Positions 1 through 9,018 are shown, numbered from the stretch's first letter. The stretch is 64,000 nucleotides of DNA from CANKJK01 sp040081715 (GCA_040081715.1 JBEBFY010000001.1:186001-250000), one strand, 5' to 3'. The notes: a model not told the origin generated them from the letters alone. A program made the numbers and translations.

Positions 1-837
1 TTCGCGGTCGACGCGGCGCGGCCGCTCGACATCACCGCCGTGGGCGTCGGCATCGCCGGCCCAGTCGAACGCGGACGGGCCAGCCTGACCAACGGCAGGT
101 GGGGCATCAGCATCGAAGAGATCGCGAGCGCGTGCGGCACCCGGCGCGTGCGACTCATCAACGATCTCGCAGCCCTCGGGTGGAGCCTCGGTGCCCTGCA
201 CGCCACCGAATACGCCACGCTGCAGCGCGGCGAGAGGGATCCGCATGGCGTGCGGGCCGTCATCGCTCCGGGCACGGGACTCGGCGAAGCGTACGTGGTG
301 CAGGCGGCCGACCGGACCGAGGTGCTGCCCACCGAAGCCGGACACGCCGACTTTGCGGCGCGGACCGACCGCGAATGGGAACTCGCGGGCCTGCTGCGCA
401 CCGCTCACGGCCGCGCCACGGTGGAGGATGTGCTGAGCGGCCGAGGCCTGATGCACGGGGGGCGCCTCACCCACCGTGGCGAACCGTGCGCGAAGGCGGG
501 TGCGTCGCTGACGCCGGAACTCCTGACCTCGCAGGCCCTCGCCCGCCAGTGCCCAGCCTGCGTCGAGGCCCTGTACCTCTTTGCAGGGGCACTCGGCGCC
601 GAGGCAGGCAACCTTGCGCTGCGGACGCTGGCCACCGGTGGTCTCTTCATCGGCGGTGGCATCGCGCCCGACATCCTGCCGGTCCTCCAGTCGACGATGT
701 TTGTCGACGCCTTCCGGCGTAAGCCCCCAATGACGGCCCTGCTGACGCGCATCCCCGTGCACGTCATCCTCAACGATCAGGCGGGCCTGATCGGCGCGGC
801 CGTGGCCGCCGCGCACTCCGGCGCACACGACGCATGA
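1..837 (+). CDS. glk: Glucokinase (5'-partial)
   Basis: ATP-dependent phosphorylation of glucose to glucose-6-phosphate in the cytoplasm. The frame is open from the first base of the window, so the true start and the N-terminal phosphate-binding DxGGT loop lie upstream; a GTG at 40 is internal to a conserved strand. The visible part has the glucokinase (PF02685) landmarks: a LTNGRW segment, the catalytic Asp in INDLAA, the glycine-rich APGTGLGEAY loop, and Glu/His of TEAGHADF that contact sugar. It ends with a GGIAPDILP segment and a short alanine-rich tail. The bacterial Glk family is meant rather than the ROK family, because no ROK CxCGxxGC zinc motif is present. The gene is followed 39 bases later by an acetyltransferase on the same strand. 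Confidence 0.9.
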   Translation, partial: FAVDAARPLDITAVGVGIAGPVERGRASLTNGRWGISIEEIASACGTRRVRLINDLAALGWSLGALHATEYATLQRGERDPHGVRAVIAPGTGLGEAYVVQAADRTEVLPTEAGHADFAARTDREWELAGLLRTAHGRATVEDVLSGRGLMHGGRLTHRGEPCAKAGASLTPELLTSQALARQCPACVEALYLFAGALGAEAGNLALRTLATGGLFIGGGIAPDILPVLQSTMFVDAFRRKPPMTALLTRIPVHVILNDQAGLIGAAVAAAHSGAHDA

Positions 838-876
838 GGCCGGCGGCTGCCGGCAGCGTCGTCTGACGAGGGAGCG

Positions 877-1434
877 ATGACACTCGTCCGGCCCGGCACG
901 GAACACCTCGCCAGCTACGTCGCGGCTCTCGAGCGGGGTTGGTCGCCGGACAACGTGCGCGGAGCGGCTGCCGCCCAGGAGGAGCTACGGGAGATTGCCA
1001 CAGACCCCAGCGGCTTTCTTGCGAGCCTGGAGGACCGCACGGCGGCAGGCGGCCCCATCATCCTGCTCGATGGCACCGCTGTGCCGAGGCTTCCGGGCTA
1101 TCGGCGCTGGATGTGGGACGGCGAGTTCTGCGGCAGCATTGGCTTCCGCTGGAACCCTGGCACGGAGGCCCTTCCGCCGACTTGCCTCGGGCACATCGGC
1201 TACGCCGTCGTGCCATGGAAGCAGCGCCGGGGTTACGCCACCCTGGCCCTTGGCGCGATGCTCGCCGACGCCCGCGCGGAAGGGCTCCGGCACGTGGAGA
1301 TCACCACCGGCCCGGACAACGTCGCCTCGCAGCGCGTGATCACCGCCAACGGGGGCGTGCTCGTCGAGGAGTTCATCACGCCCGCGACGCTCGGCAGCAA
1401 GCGTGAACTCCGCTACCGCGTCCTGCTCAGGTGA
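877..1434 (+). CDS. GNAT-family N-acetyltransferase
   Basis: A 185-residue protein predicted to transfer an acetyl group from acetyl-CoA to an unknown amine. The acetyl-CoA pyrophosphate-binding signature is seen as KQRRGYAT near residues 112-119, preceded by a hydrophobic strand (HIGYAVVP) and followed by the asparagine motif of the last helix (NVASQRVITANGG). This is the RimJ/RimL-like layout with a long N-terminal part. The ATG has a close purine-rich GAGGGAG in front. It follows the glucokinase on the same strand and converges with the next gene. The substrate cannot be inferred. Confidence 0.85.
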   Translation: MTLVRPGTEHLASYVAALERGWSPDNVRGAAAAQEELREIATDPSGFLASLEDRTAAGGPIILLDGTAVPRLPGYRRWMWDGEFCGSIGFRWNPGTEALPPTCLGHIGYAVVPWKQRRGYATLALGAMLADARAEGLRHVEITTGPDNVASQRVITANGGVLVEEFITPATLGSKRELRYRVLLR

Positions 1435-1470
1435 TGTGCGGTCCTCTCCGCAGCGACGGTTCGTCCGGCG

Positions 1471-2415
1471 CTACTCCGCGTACATCGCCCGGATGATCGG
1501 GGCCACTTCGTTGGGCACCGTGGCCCGCCACGTCGGGTAGAGCGCCTTGATCTCCGGAACGAGGACCTTCACGACCTCGTCCACGGACTTCCCCTGGGCC
1601 TTAAGCGGCGCCACGCGCACGGCTGCCTGGTCGAGCATGTTGCGCAGCTCCAGGAAGATCGATGCGTCCCCGTACGGGCCGTGGCTCGGCACGATGACCT
1701 TCGGCGCCAGCGCTTCGATCCGCGCCATCGCCTTCATGAACGACGTCCGGGTCGACACCCCGGTGAAGCTGGGGAACCGCTGCCTCGGGGCGAGATCGCC
1801 CGCGAACACAACCCCCTCGCCCTCGACCACCGCCACCGTGTCGCCACCGGAGTGGGCCGGCCCCATCCAGATCAGCCGCACCTTTACACCGCCAAGGTCG
1901 AGCACATGCTCCTGGTCGAAGACGATGCCCGGCTTCCGCAGCCGCGCGCCCTGAAGCAGTTCACCGATGAAGGGCGAGAGCTTCGCCATCCCCGCAAAGC
2001 CCCGCTCCCCGGACGCCTCGAGTTCCTGCTGCTGGACCTTCGTCACCACGAAGGTCGTGCCGGCCGGGAACGCGTCCATGCCGGACACGTGCTCGGGGTG
2101 GGAATGCGTCGTGACGAGGAACAGCGTTGTGTTGCGGCTGATCTTGGCCACTTCGGCCAGGATCGTCTGCGCGTTCCGATTACCCATGCCGGTATCCACG
2201 ACCAGCGTGGCCTTGCTGCCCACGACGATGCCGACATTCGGCACCAGCGTCGTTTCGGGATCCGGGATGACGTAGGCGTGCGCGCTGAGCTTGACCGTCT
2301 GTGCCTGGATCAGCGGCGGCGGGAACTCCATGGGCGTCTGCGCCCCCGGATATGCCGCCAGGGCTGACCCGGCCACCGCCATACACACCGCCATCCGTCG
2401 CGTCATCGTGAACAT
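1471..2415 (-). CDS. Secreted metallo-beta-lactamase-fold hydrolase
   Basis: A 314-residue exported MBL-fold enzyme. I start it at the ATG at 2415 because the next residues form a Sec signal peptide (MFTMTRRMAVCMAVAGSALA) with a likely cleavage before the PGAQ region. The open frame runs 23 codons further upstream but that stretch is arginine-rich and unlike an N-terminus. The metal motif reads THSHPEH, so the usual Asp of HxHxDH is Glu. Further ligands are probably GDLAP (Asp) and PSHGPYG (His). A VVDTGMG strand precedes the motif. Members of this broad fold include quinoprotein-relay and lactamase-like enzymes; the substrate is unknown. It lies downstream of the band-7 gene on the same strand. 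Confidence 0.8.
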   Translation of the reverse strand: MFTMTRRMAVCMAVAGSALAAYPGAQTPMEFPPPLIQAQTVKLSAHAYVIPDPETTLVPNVGIVVGSKATLVVDTGMGNRNAQTILAEVAKISRNTTLFLVTTHSHPEHVSGMDAFPAGTTFVVTKVQQQELEASGERGFAGMAKLSPFIGELLQGARLRKPGIVFDQEHVLDLGGVKVRLIWMGPAHSGGDTVAVVEGEGVVFAGDLAPRQRFPSFTGVSTRTSFMKAMARIEALAPKVIVPSHGPYGDASIFLELRNMLDQAAVRVAPLKAQGKSVDEVVKVLVPEIKALYPTWRATVPNEVAPIIRAMYAE

Positions 2416-2488
2416 CGGCACAGCATACCGCCGCGGCCGATGTCGCACCCGAACCCTGCGGCAGAGCGGGAACCGCGAGGCCACATCG

Positions 2489-3400
2489 TTACTTGGCGGG
2501 CGCGAATCCTCTCAGATCGATGAAGGGCGTCGCCCCGCTGGAGACCTGTGGCAGGACGCCGTTCCACTTGTCGATCGCCTTGCTCTGAATCAGATTGGCC
2601 GAGAGCGTCGCCTGCAGAAGGCGGTTGGCCTCCGCCTGCGCCTTCGCGCGGACCAGCGTCGACTGCGCCTCACCCTCCGCCTTGGCGACCTCGGCCTTGG
2701 CCAGCATCTGGTTCTTCTGCAGCTCGTACTCCGCCTGCTGGGCCTGCTGCTGCGCCGCCATCTTCTGCTGCATCTGGGCTTCGAGCGACTGCGGGAGGTG
2801 GCTCGCGCCGAGGTTCACCTTGTCCAGATGAAAGCCCATCTTCTCCAGCTCTTTCCCCAGGCTGGCCTGGATGCCGTCCTGGAGCTGGTTGCGCTTGGAC
2901 GAAATGACTTCCGAGAGGTCCATCTGCCCGGCGGTGTTCTGCGCCACGGTGATGATGGTGCGGCGGATGAAGGTCGCCTCGATGTCCGAAATGTCGGCGC
3001 CGCGGAACGCCTTGAACACCTGGGCCGCCTGGCCCTCCGACGTGTTGAACGTCACGGAAATGTCCTGCGTGATGTGCTGGCCCTCGCGCGTCGGCAGATC
3101 GATGCTGTCGTCGCCCTCCGCCGAGCCTTCCGCGGAACGGCGCACCATCGTGTAGGTCCGCAGGGCCGTCGGGTAGCTCTGAACCTGGGTGACCATGGGC
3201 AGGCGCCAGGCGATACCCTGAGGCACGGTCCTGAGCGAGCCGGTCCAGAGGTTGAAGATCACCCCTGTGTTGCCGGGAGAGATGATCGAGTACGAGCCGA
3301 ACAGCAGGATCACGACCACCACGGCCGCAAGGCCCGTGACGGCCTTGCGCACGAGCTGGGCGGAGAGAACAGACGGATCAAACTCGATGATTGGTGCCAT
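2489..3400 (-). CDS. Prohibitin-like band-7/SPFH membrane protein
   Basis: A 303-residue membrane-anchored scaffold protein. One transmembrane segment sits at residues 20-38 (GLAAVVVVILLFG), followed by the SPFH domain beginning at SPGNTGVIFN and a long alanine/glutamine/glutamate-rich coiled coil from about residue 205 to 265. The length and the prohibitin-type core (LPTREGQHITQDISV) fit the prohibitin/HflK-HflC family. Such proteins form rings in the membrane and modulate proteases or lipid domains. The start ATG has AAGGA about 11 bases upstream. It lies between TonB receptor 1 and the MBL-fold gene, all on the minus strand. Confidence 0.88.
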   Translation of the reverse strand: MAPIIEFDPSVLSAQLVRKAVTGLAAVVVVILLFGSYSIISPGNTGVIFNLWTGSLRTVPQGIAWRLPMVTQVQSYPTALRTYTMVRRSAEGSAEGDDSIDLPTREGQHITQDISVTFNTSEGQAAQVFKAFRGADISDIEATFIRRTIITVAQNTAGQMDLSEVISSKRNQLQDGIQASLGKELEKMGFHLDKVNLGASHLPQSLEAQMQQKMAAQQQAQQAEYELQKNQMLAKAEVAKAEGEAQSTLVRAKAQAEANRLLQATLSANLIQSKAIDKWNGVLPQVSSGATPFIDLRGFAPAK

Positions 3401-3507
3401 GGGGCGAACGTCCTTCGTGATGACGCCGACGATGCCGGCCGCTGCAGTGGGCCACGACCTTACAGGCCACCGGCCAGTGGGTCAAGAAACGTGGACGGAA
3501 CTCGATC

Positions 3508-6153
3508 CTAGAACGCGCCGATGTTCAGGCCGACCGTAATGCTGCGCCCGCGCGAGGGCGCGAACTGGAAGTGCTCGCGGTAGTAGCGGTCCGCCAGGTT
3601 CTCCACCGCCACGTTGAGTCCCACGCGGTCGCGCCTGCGCGTCAGGGACACACCCGCACCGAGCCGGTGCACGGTGAACCCGTCGAGCGAAAGCAGGTCC
3701 TGCGCAATCCGGAAGGGCGACGTGAGCAGGGTGGGTGTCACGCGGGTCACCCGCGTCTGCGCCCGCACGCCGTACTCCGCCCACCAGCGCCCGCCCGGTT
3801 CGGTGAATCGCGCCGAGGCCAGCACCTTGGCCGGCGTGATGTTGTCCGCGGGCGCGCCGTCGAGGGGCGCGCCGTTCAACGGGTTGATGCCCCTGGTGAT
3901 GGTGCCGCGGGTGAACGCGGCCGACAGGCTCAGGGAGATCACGCCGTGCCGGAGCACAACGGGCGACTTCGCGGACAGTTCCAGGCCGTGGATGCGGACG
4001 TCACCGTAGTTGGTGGCCTGCACGAGCGGACCGCCAGGCGTGGTGGCCGTCGTCAGGTCCTGCACGACGAAATCCCTGTACTGATTCACGAACACATAGG
4101 CACCACCGGACAGGTGCGGAACGGCGAAGTGTGCGCCGAAATCGACGTTATTGCCCTGTTCGGGCTTGAGCAGGATGTTCGGCGCGATGGTGCCAGCTGT
4201 GGCCGGCCCGGCAAAGAGCAGTTCCTCGAGGTTCGGATGCCGGTAGCTCCGGCCGTACCGGGCAAACGGACTGATGCGCCCGCCGGCATTGGCGACAAAC
4301 CCGATGTCACCGGTGAGAGCCTTACGGGCAATCGTCTGGCCGTCCGGATCCGGCAATGAGGCCGGGTTGATGGCGGGGCGCGCGCCGGCCACCACCGACG
4401 CCACGTCATAGCCGCGCGTCGCCTCCGTCGTCACGTTGTAGAAGTCACCGCGCAGGCCTGCCACCACCGACAGCTTCGGCAGGATCCGCCACTCGTCCTG
4501 GGCAAAGAGCGCCACGTCGCGCAGGCTCGCGTCCGGCACACGTACGGGACGCGCCAGTGATGCGGGGCCAAGCACAATCGGCGACGGGAACACCGTGGCC
4601 GCGGGGCCACGGGCGCCCAGGGCGACCTGCCCCACGCGCGACGTGGTCGTCGATGTGGTGCGGTCGTCGTGGCTCTGGTCGCGGTAGAAGGTCAAGCCCG
4701 TCGTCAGCACATGGTTCGGGCGCGGCGTGAGCACGGCCAGTACGTCCACGCCCGGCGTATTCACGCGCTGCGTCGTCTGCGACAGCACATCGAGACGCAT
4801 GACGCTGATCGGAAAGAACGCCACCGGTGTCGGCACAGGGAACTGCACCGGCAGCCGGTTCTGGAGCTGCCGCTCGGTGCGCTGGTAATGCCCGGTCACC
4901 GACAGATTGGCCAGCCACGGGGTCACGGCCTGGGCCTCGTAGCGGGCCGACGCACGATCGAGGTTCGAGAACGGCAACGACGTGGTGTTGAAGAAGAACT
5001 GCGGCACGAAGTCCGGAAAGCCGACATCCGCCATCCGGCGGCGCTGGTACCGCAGCCGCAGGTTCCGTCGCGCATCCAGCTTGACGAGGCCGGAGGCGTT
5101 GACAAACGACCCGCGCGCGCTCGAGGCCGGCACGGCGTTGCTCGTGCGGACGTACGGCGCGTTGAACGGGTCCGGGAAGGCCCGGAAGGCAAAGCCGAAG
5201 GCGTCGTCGATGGTGTCGGCGCGGGTCAACTCGCCTGTCTGAAAGAACGGACGCGTGTCCTCAACCCCCATCGCCCCGGCCGTGTAGTCGTCGTACCGCT
5301 CGGCACCGGCCTGCACGCGGACGGCGTAGCGGGGCGCGGTCACGCCGAGCGTGCCGGTCCCCCGCCTGCCGTCTTCGTTGGAGCTGTAGAACCCATTGAA
5401 GCCATAGAGCCAGGTGACGCGGTCCGAGTACGTGGGCTCATTGGTGATGATATTGATCGTGCCCGCCAGGGCATCCGACCCGTAGAGGAGGGTCCCGGCG
5501 CCGTTGACCACCTCCACGCGGCTCACGGCATCCGGCGGGATGAGCCCCACCTCCGCCCCGGTGCGGTCCGTCGCCTGCCTGGCGGTATTCAGCCGTTCAC
5601 CATCCACCAGGACCAGCAGCCGGGTGGAGTCGAGGCCCCGGAGCCGCGGACGGATGCCGAAGGGGCCGTTGCCGACGGGCGTGATGTTCGCGGTGGTGGC
5701 CAGCGCGTCCCCGGTCGAGGTGGTATTCGCCTCCTCCACCGCGGCGTGCGTGATGGTGTCGACGTGCAGGGGAATCCGCCGCGTCTCGCGATCCGCCCGC
5801 GCGGCGGTCACGCTGACCTCGGCACTCAGCCCTCCCAGTTCCAGCGTGATCTGGAGGTCGATGGCGTCCTCCGGCCGTGTCACCGACACGGTGCGCGCCT
5901 CTTCGGAGAAGCCGCTCCGGCTGATGATCACGAGGTAGGCGCCCGGCGTGTCCGTCTCCAGACGGAAGCGGCCGTCGCCGCCGGTGTCCACGGACGTCTC
6001 CTGCCCCGTCGCCAGCCCCTTCAGCACCACGCGGGCACCGGCCATCACGCCGCCGCTGGTATCGACCACCACGCCGGACACCGTGGCGCCCCTGGCGGAA
6101 GAGGCCGCCAGCAACGTAAGGACACACAGGCACAGCACGCACGTTCGCTTCAT
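3508..6153 (-). CDS. TonB-dependent outer-membrane receptor 1
   Basis: An 881-residue outer-membrane transporter. The start at 6153 is chosen because it gives a clean signal peptide (MKRTCVLCLCVLTLLAASSARG) and has GGAGAAG upstream; the upstream in-frame extension to 6456 is arginine/proline-rich and rejected. After the signal comes a carboxypeptidase-regulatory-like domain (about residues 24-105), then the plug with RLLVLVDGERL and the GSDALAGTINIIT segment near residues 230-245, then a long beta-barrel. The barrel ends in Phe (NIGAF), as outer-membrane assembly requires. Ligand unknown; the plug resembles siderophore/cobalamin-type receptors more than the large Oar-type receptor at 22650. 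Confidence 0.92.
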   Translation of the reverse strand: MKRTCVLCLCVLTLLAASSARGATVSGVVVDTSGGVMAGARVVLKGLATGQETSVDTGGDGRFRLETDTPGAYLVIISRSGFSEEARTVSVTRPEDAIDLQITLELGGLSAEVSVTAARADRETRRIPLHVDTITHAAVEEANTTSTGDALATTANITPVGNGPFGIRPRLRGLDSTRLLVLVDGERLNTARQATDRTGAEVGLIPPDAVSRVEVVNGAGTLLYGSDALAGTINIITNEPTYSDRVTWLYGFNGFYSSNEDGRRGTGTLGVTAPRYAVRVQAGAERYDDYTAGAMGVEDTRPFFQTGELTRADTIDDAFGFAFRAFPDPFNAPYVRTSNAVPASSARGSFVNASGLVKLDARRNLRLRYQRRRMADVGFPDFVPQFFFNTTSLPFSNLDRASARYEAQAVTPWLANLSVTGHYQRTERQLQNRLPVQFPVPTPVAFFPISVMRLDVLSQTTQRVNTPGVDVLAVLTPRPNHVLTTGLTFYRDQSHDDRTTSTTTSRVGQVALGARGPAATVFPSPIVLGPASLARPVRVPDASLRDVALFAQDEWRILPKLSVVAGLRGDFYNVTTEATRGYDVASVVAGARPAINPASLPDPDGQTIARKALTGDIGFVANAGGRISPFARYGRSYRHPNLEELLFAGPATAGTIAPNILLKPEQGNNVDFGAHFAVPHLSGGAYVFVNQYRDFVVQDLTTATTPGGPLVQATNYGDVRIHGLELSAKSPVVLRHGVISLSLSAAFTRGTITRGINPLNGAPLDGAPADNITPAKVLASARFTEPGGRWWAEYGVRAQTRVTRVTPTLLTSPFRIAQDLLSLDGFTVHRLGAGVSLTRRRDRVGLNVAVENLADRYYREHFQFAPSRGRSITVGLNIGAF

Positions 6154-6271
6154 GATGGCTTCTCCATCCAGGGGCCATCGGCCAGGCTCGCCGGCCAGGC
6201 ACACGACGGCACGGACATCCCTTGATTGTACCGGCGACCATGGCGAGACGGCGGAGCGCTCCGCCTCCCGA

Positions 6272-6646
6272 TTAGGCCGAACGGGATTCCGCGACCCGTT
6301 CGAAGGCCACGTTTCCGGCAGGCAGATTCGGCCGGGCCGTTCTGCCAGCCTGCAGCCAAGCGACGGCGTACCGGGCCGTGTCGGACTCACCTCCCGCCCA
6401 CCAGCCAGCGTCCACCCTGGCGCGGTCCGGCAGGCGTGAGCCGAGCAGGTCCTCAATCTGTCCGAAGGTCAGGATGACGAGGTCGGCATAGCGCTGGTCG
6501 AGATAGCCATGGAACGCGGGAAACTCACCGCGTGTGCGCGGCTTCGACTGGGGCGCGGGCCCAGCCACCGGCACCGGTGTGACGCCACCGCCGCTGCCCC
6601 AGCGCCGGATGATGTCGCGCAGTACTCGCTCAATCTGGCTCACCAT
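6272..6646 (-). CDS. DUF7662-type small protein
   Basis: A 124-residue soluble protein of unknown function. The C-terminal half has the spaced pattern I associate with DUF7662: an LTFGQIEDLLG helix, LPDRAR, a WW pair, an AWLQAGR segment and a final VAFER strand. The first 45 residues are a glycine/proline linker. The start ATG lies inside the end of the upstream mini-gene (7-base overlap, ATGGTGA), so translation is probably coupled. An alternative longer frame up to 6922 is rejected because its N-terminal part is a shadow of the neighbouring gene. Family assignment is from memory of the motif and is moderate. Confidence 0.6.
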   Translation of the reverse strand: MVSQIERVLRDIIRRWGSGGGVTPVPVAGPAPQSKPRTRGEFPAFHGYLDQRYADLVILTFGQIEDLLGSRLPDRARVDAGWWAGGESDTARYAVAWLQAGRTARPNLPAGNVAFERVAESRSA

Positions 6647-6825
6647 CGCTGCACCACTTCCAGCAGCATCCGGACCAGCAGCGCCACCGGTGCGCCGATC
6701 AGGATGATCACGAGGGGGAACAGCAGGACGGCCACCAGCAGGATCGCCCCGTCGCCCAGCGCGCCCAGTGCGGAGCCAAGGCGCCACTGGTTCGTACCGT
6801 GCGGCACACGTGGAAGGGTGGTCAT
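6640..6825 (-). CDS. Mini membrane protein
   Basis: A 61-residue protein with a hydrophilic N-terminus and a long hydrophobic stretch from about residue 26 to 54 (ILLVAVLLFPLVIILIG followed by APVALLVRMLLEVV), enough for one or two membrane passes. Its stop overlaps the start of the DUF7662 gene. I recognise no family. The overlap and shared strand suggest a two-gene unit, with this protein possibly anchoring its partner. It could be spurious, but the strongly segregated hydrophobicity in GC-rich DNA argues for a real gene. Confidence 0.55.
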   Translation of the reverse strand: MTTLPRVPHGTNQWRLGSALGALGDGAILLVAVLLFPLVIILIGAPVALLVRMLLEVVQRW

Positions 6826-6894
6826 GCGAGACCCTCAGTGTACGCCGCGCACGGGCAGCGCCGGTGACCGGGATTGCACATCCCCCGCATGAAG

Positions 6895-6900
6895 GACAAT
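6895..6900 (+). promoter_or_regulatory. Putative -10 box (leaderless start)
   Basis: GACAAT ends 7 bases before the ATG at 6908, and TTGCAC at 6874-6879 could be a -35 box with a short 15-base spacer. Transcription would begin at or next to the start codon. Confidence 0.4.
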
Positions 6901-6907
6901 TGAGGTC

Positions 6908-7795
6908 ATGCTGACCCTGCACGCATCCGCACCCCTCCTGGCCCCACGGATGGTCGTCATGGGTGCCAATGGATTCGTCGGACGCGCCAGCGTGGAAAGG
7001 CTCGCGCGTGCCGGCGCCACGGTGGTGCCTCTCTCGAGGACGGACGTGGATCTGCTCAGCCCTGGCGGCGCGGCTGCCCTCGCTGCCTCACTGACCCCCG
7101 ACACCACGCTCGTCGTCACGTCCGCCATCGCGCCGGTCAAGACGACGGCGATCCTGCTGGACAACCTGCGGATGATGCAGTCGGTGATCGAGGCGGTGAA
7201 CGCCGCTCCCGTCGCGCACCTCATCTATATCAGCTCGGACGCGGTGTACGCCGACTCCCCCGGGCTCCTGACGGAGACCTCCCCGGCCGAACCCGGATCG
7301 CTCCATGGCGTGATGCACCTGGCTCGCGAGGTGATGCTCCGGAGCGAACTCCCCCACATCCCGATGGCGTTCGTCCGGCCGACGCTCATCTTCGGACCCG
7401 GGGACCCACACAACGGCTACGGCCCGAACCGCTTCATGCGCCTCGCCAGGGCCGGCGAATCCATCGTCCTCTTCGGGAAGGGCGAGGAGCAGCGCGACCA
7501 TGTCTTCATCACTGATGTCGCGGAAATCGTGACACGCTGCGCCGTACACCGCGCCACGGGCATCGTGAACGCGGTGACGGGCACCGTCACCTCGTTCCGG
7601 GTGATCGCCGGGATGGCCGCCGCATACGCCGCGCCACCGGTGCAGGTGGTCGAGACCACCCGGACGGGGGCCATCCCGCACAACGGCTACCGCGCGTTCG
7701 ATGCCGGCCTCATCACCCGCCTGTTTCCGGATCTCAGGATGACGACGCTGGCCGAAGGGCTCGCCATCATCGCTGCCGCGACGGCGGGCGCATAA
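6908..7795 (+). CDS. NAD-dependent epimerase/dehydratase-like protein, catalytic Tyr/Lys lost
   Basis: A 295-residue extended-SDR fold protein. The nucleotide-binding GANGFVG is at residues 19-25, a typical IYISSDAVY strand is near 107-114, and the RPTLIFGPGDPH segment follows. At the place of the YxxxK catalytic pair the sequence reads HGVMH (His133, His137), so both catalytic residues are replaced. The protein may bind NAD without standard epimerase chemistry, or act as an atypical reductase. The ATG at 6908 has a -10-like box 7 bases away; an internal ATG before GANGFVG (residue 15) is an alternative start. It stands alone between the divergent mini-protein gene and a secreted protein gene. 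Confidence 0.8.
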   Translation: MLTLHASAPLLAPRMVVMGANGFVGRASVERLARAGATVVPLSRTDVDLLSPGGAAALAASLTPDTTLVVTSAIAPVKTTAILLDNLRMMQSVIEAVNAAPVAHLIYISSDAVYADSPGLLTETSPAEPGSLHGVMHLAREVMLRSELPHIPMAFVRPTLIFGPGDPHNGYGPNRFMRLARAGESIVLFGKGEEQRDHVFITDVAEIVTRCAVHRATGIVNAVTGTVTSFRVIAGMAAAYAAPPVQVVETTRTGAIPHNGYRAFDAGLITRLFPDLRMTTLAEGLAIIAAATAGA

Positions 7796-7840
7796 GCGAA
7801 CCGGGACGCCGGCCTATTGCACTCTCCAGGAGGACACCCC

Positions 7841-8281
7841 ATGCGACGCCTTCACCTGTTCATCCACCCGGCCGGCCTGGCCATGTGCCTCGGCCTGTTG
7901 CCGGTCCTCTCCGCCGCTCAGAACGTGCCGATGAAGATCGAGATTCCAGCCGACGCGATCAGGCTCGAGGGCATCCCGAAGGTGCGGATCGACGAAGGGG
8001 AGACGCGAGCCACCCGCCGCGTGCTTCGGCCGGCAGAGGCCGCCAAGGAGCGGCTGGTGGTCCGGATGCGCGACGGCGAGTTCTTCTGGGAGACACGCGA
8101 GGACCGGCCGCTGAAGCTGAACCTGTCCGGCGACTTTACCTACCTGTCCACCGATCCGGGCCACTACATCCGGCTGTCACGCGTGGGCGACAAGCTGACG
8201 TACGTGGAGCACGTCGAGATGGACTCCCGGAGCGTGACCTGGAGGGGAGAACTCACGATCGTCCTCGGCAAGAAGCCGTAA
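7841..8281 (+). CDS. Secreted protein of unknown function
   Basis: A 146-residue exported protein. The ATG at 7841 has a perfect AGGAGG 6 bases upstream, which decides it over an earlier in-frame TTG at 7817. A signal peptide (hydrophobic GLAMCLGLLPVLSA, cleavage near SAA-Q) precedes a beta-rich mature part of about 120 residues with many charged strands (VVRMRDGEFFWETRE, DFTYLSTDPGHYIRL). No cysteines or recognised motifs occur in the mature part, and I do not recognise the family. A 14-bp palindrome lies 50 bases downstream. Confidence 0.7.
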   Translation: MRRLHLFIHPAGLAMCLGLLPVLSAAQNVPMKIEIPADAIRLEGIPKVRIDEGETRATRRVLRPAEAAKERLVVRMRDGEFFWETREDRPLKLNLSGDFTYLSTDPGHYIRLSRVGDKLTYVEHVEMDSRSVTWRGELTIVLGKKP

Positions 8282-8330
8282 CCGCGCGCGTCGGAAACCA
8301 CCGACGATCAGATGCAGACCCTGATGCCCC

Positions 8331-8344
8331 GCGGGAATTCCCGC
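8331..8344. repeat. 14-bp perfect palindrome
   Basis: GCGGGAATTCCCGC is a perfect palindrome flanked by CCCTG (8320-8324) and CAGGG (8346-8350). It lies between the secreted protein gene and the cytochrome gene and may be a protein-binding site or part of a termination structure. The rest of the 200-base gap shows nothing else I can support. Confidence 0.4.
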
Positions 8345-8484
8345 AGCAGGGTTGACCTGTCCCCACGTATCCGCCCTCGCCCAACCCACAGCCCCCGCGC
8401 GGCTCAGCCGTGGTCCAGGCGCAGCAATTGCACACCTGCCAACAGGCGATGGCGCGGGTGACCAAGGATGATTGGAGGGGAGAG

Positions 8485-9018
8485 GTGAGTACACACGCGA
8501 GAGCAGCGTTCGTTGTTGCGACGGTCATGTTGGCTGTGGCGGCCTGCAGCACGCCGCCGAAGGAGGGCACGGCTCAGTCCCCACCCGCGGCCGCTCCGGC
8601 GCCCGCGCCGGCCGCAGCCCCCAAGTCGGTCATAAGCATCAATGCCGCGATGGTGCGCGTGGTGGATCATGCCAGCCATGAACTGTGGGAGGTCGAGCGG
8701 GCGGGCAAGGCACCGAAAACCGACGCGGACTGGGCCAACGTGGTCGAACATGCCACGCAGGTGGCGACGGCAGGCGCGCTGGTCGCCGTCGAAGGAACGG
8801 GGCCGAACGATCGGGACTGGGTGCAGCACCCAGCCTGGCAGCGATGGGCCCGGGATCTGGCCGAGGCTGGCGCCGCAGCCATCAAGGCCGCGGAGGCCAA
8901 GGATCTGAAGTCACTGACGGTCGCGAATGGACTCGTGGTGGATGCCTGCATGAACTGCCATCACCAGTTCAAGCCGGCGCTCCCGAGCGAGGGGATCGAC
9001 CACAGCCACGCGCACTGA
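8485..9018 (+). CDS. Cytochrome c'-like lipoprotein
   Basis: A 177-residue lipoprotein with one covalently bound haem. The GTG at 8485 follows a GGAGGGGAGAG purine tract and begins a lipoprotein signal ending in AVAAC (lipid-modified Cys about residue 21), then an alanine/proline linker. The C-terminal 110 residues are helical with the single haem motif CMNCH at residues 155-159, near the C-terminus as in four-helix-bundle cytochrome c' proteins. The tail has a His-rich end. Expected at the periplasmic face as an electron carrier or gas-binding haem protein. It converges with the large FAD oxidoreductase gene, but no functional link is shown. Confidence 0.8.
   Translation: MSTHARAAFVVATVMLAVAACSTPPKEGTAQSPPAAAPAPAPAAAPKSVISINAAMVRVVDHASHELWEVERAGKAPKTDADWANVVEHATQVATAGALVAVEGTGPNDRDWVQHPAWQRWARDLAEAGAAAIKAAEAKDLKSLTVANGLVVDACMNCHHQFKPALPSEGIDHSHAH

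Noticed and set aside
4669..6225. A 518-codon plus-strand frame opposite TonB receptor 1
   Set aside because: Antisense shadow in GC-rich DNA with His/Arg/Gly-rich composition and no recognisable domain.
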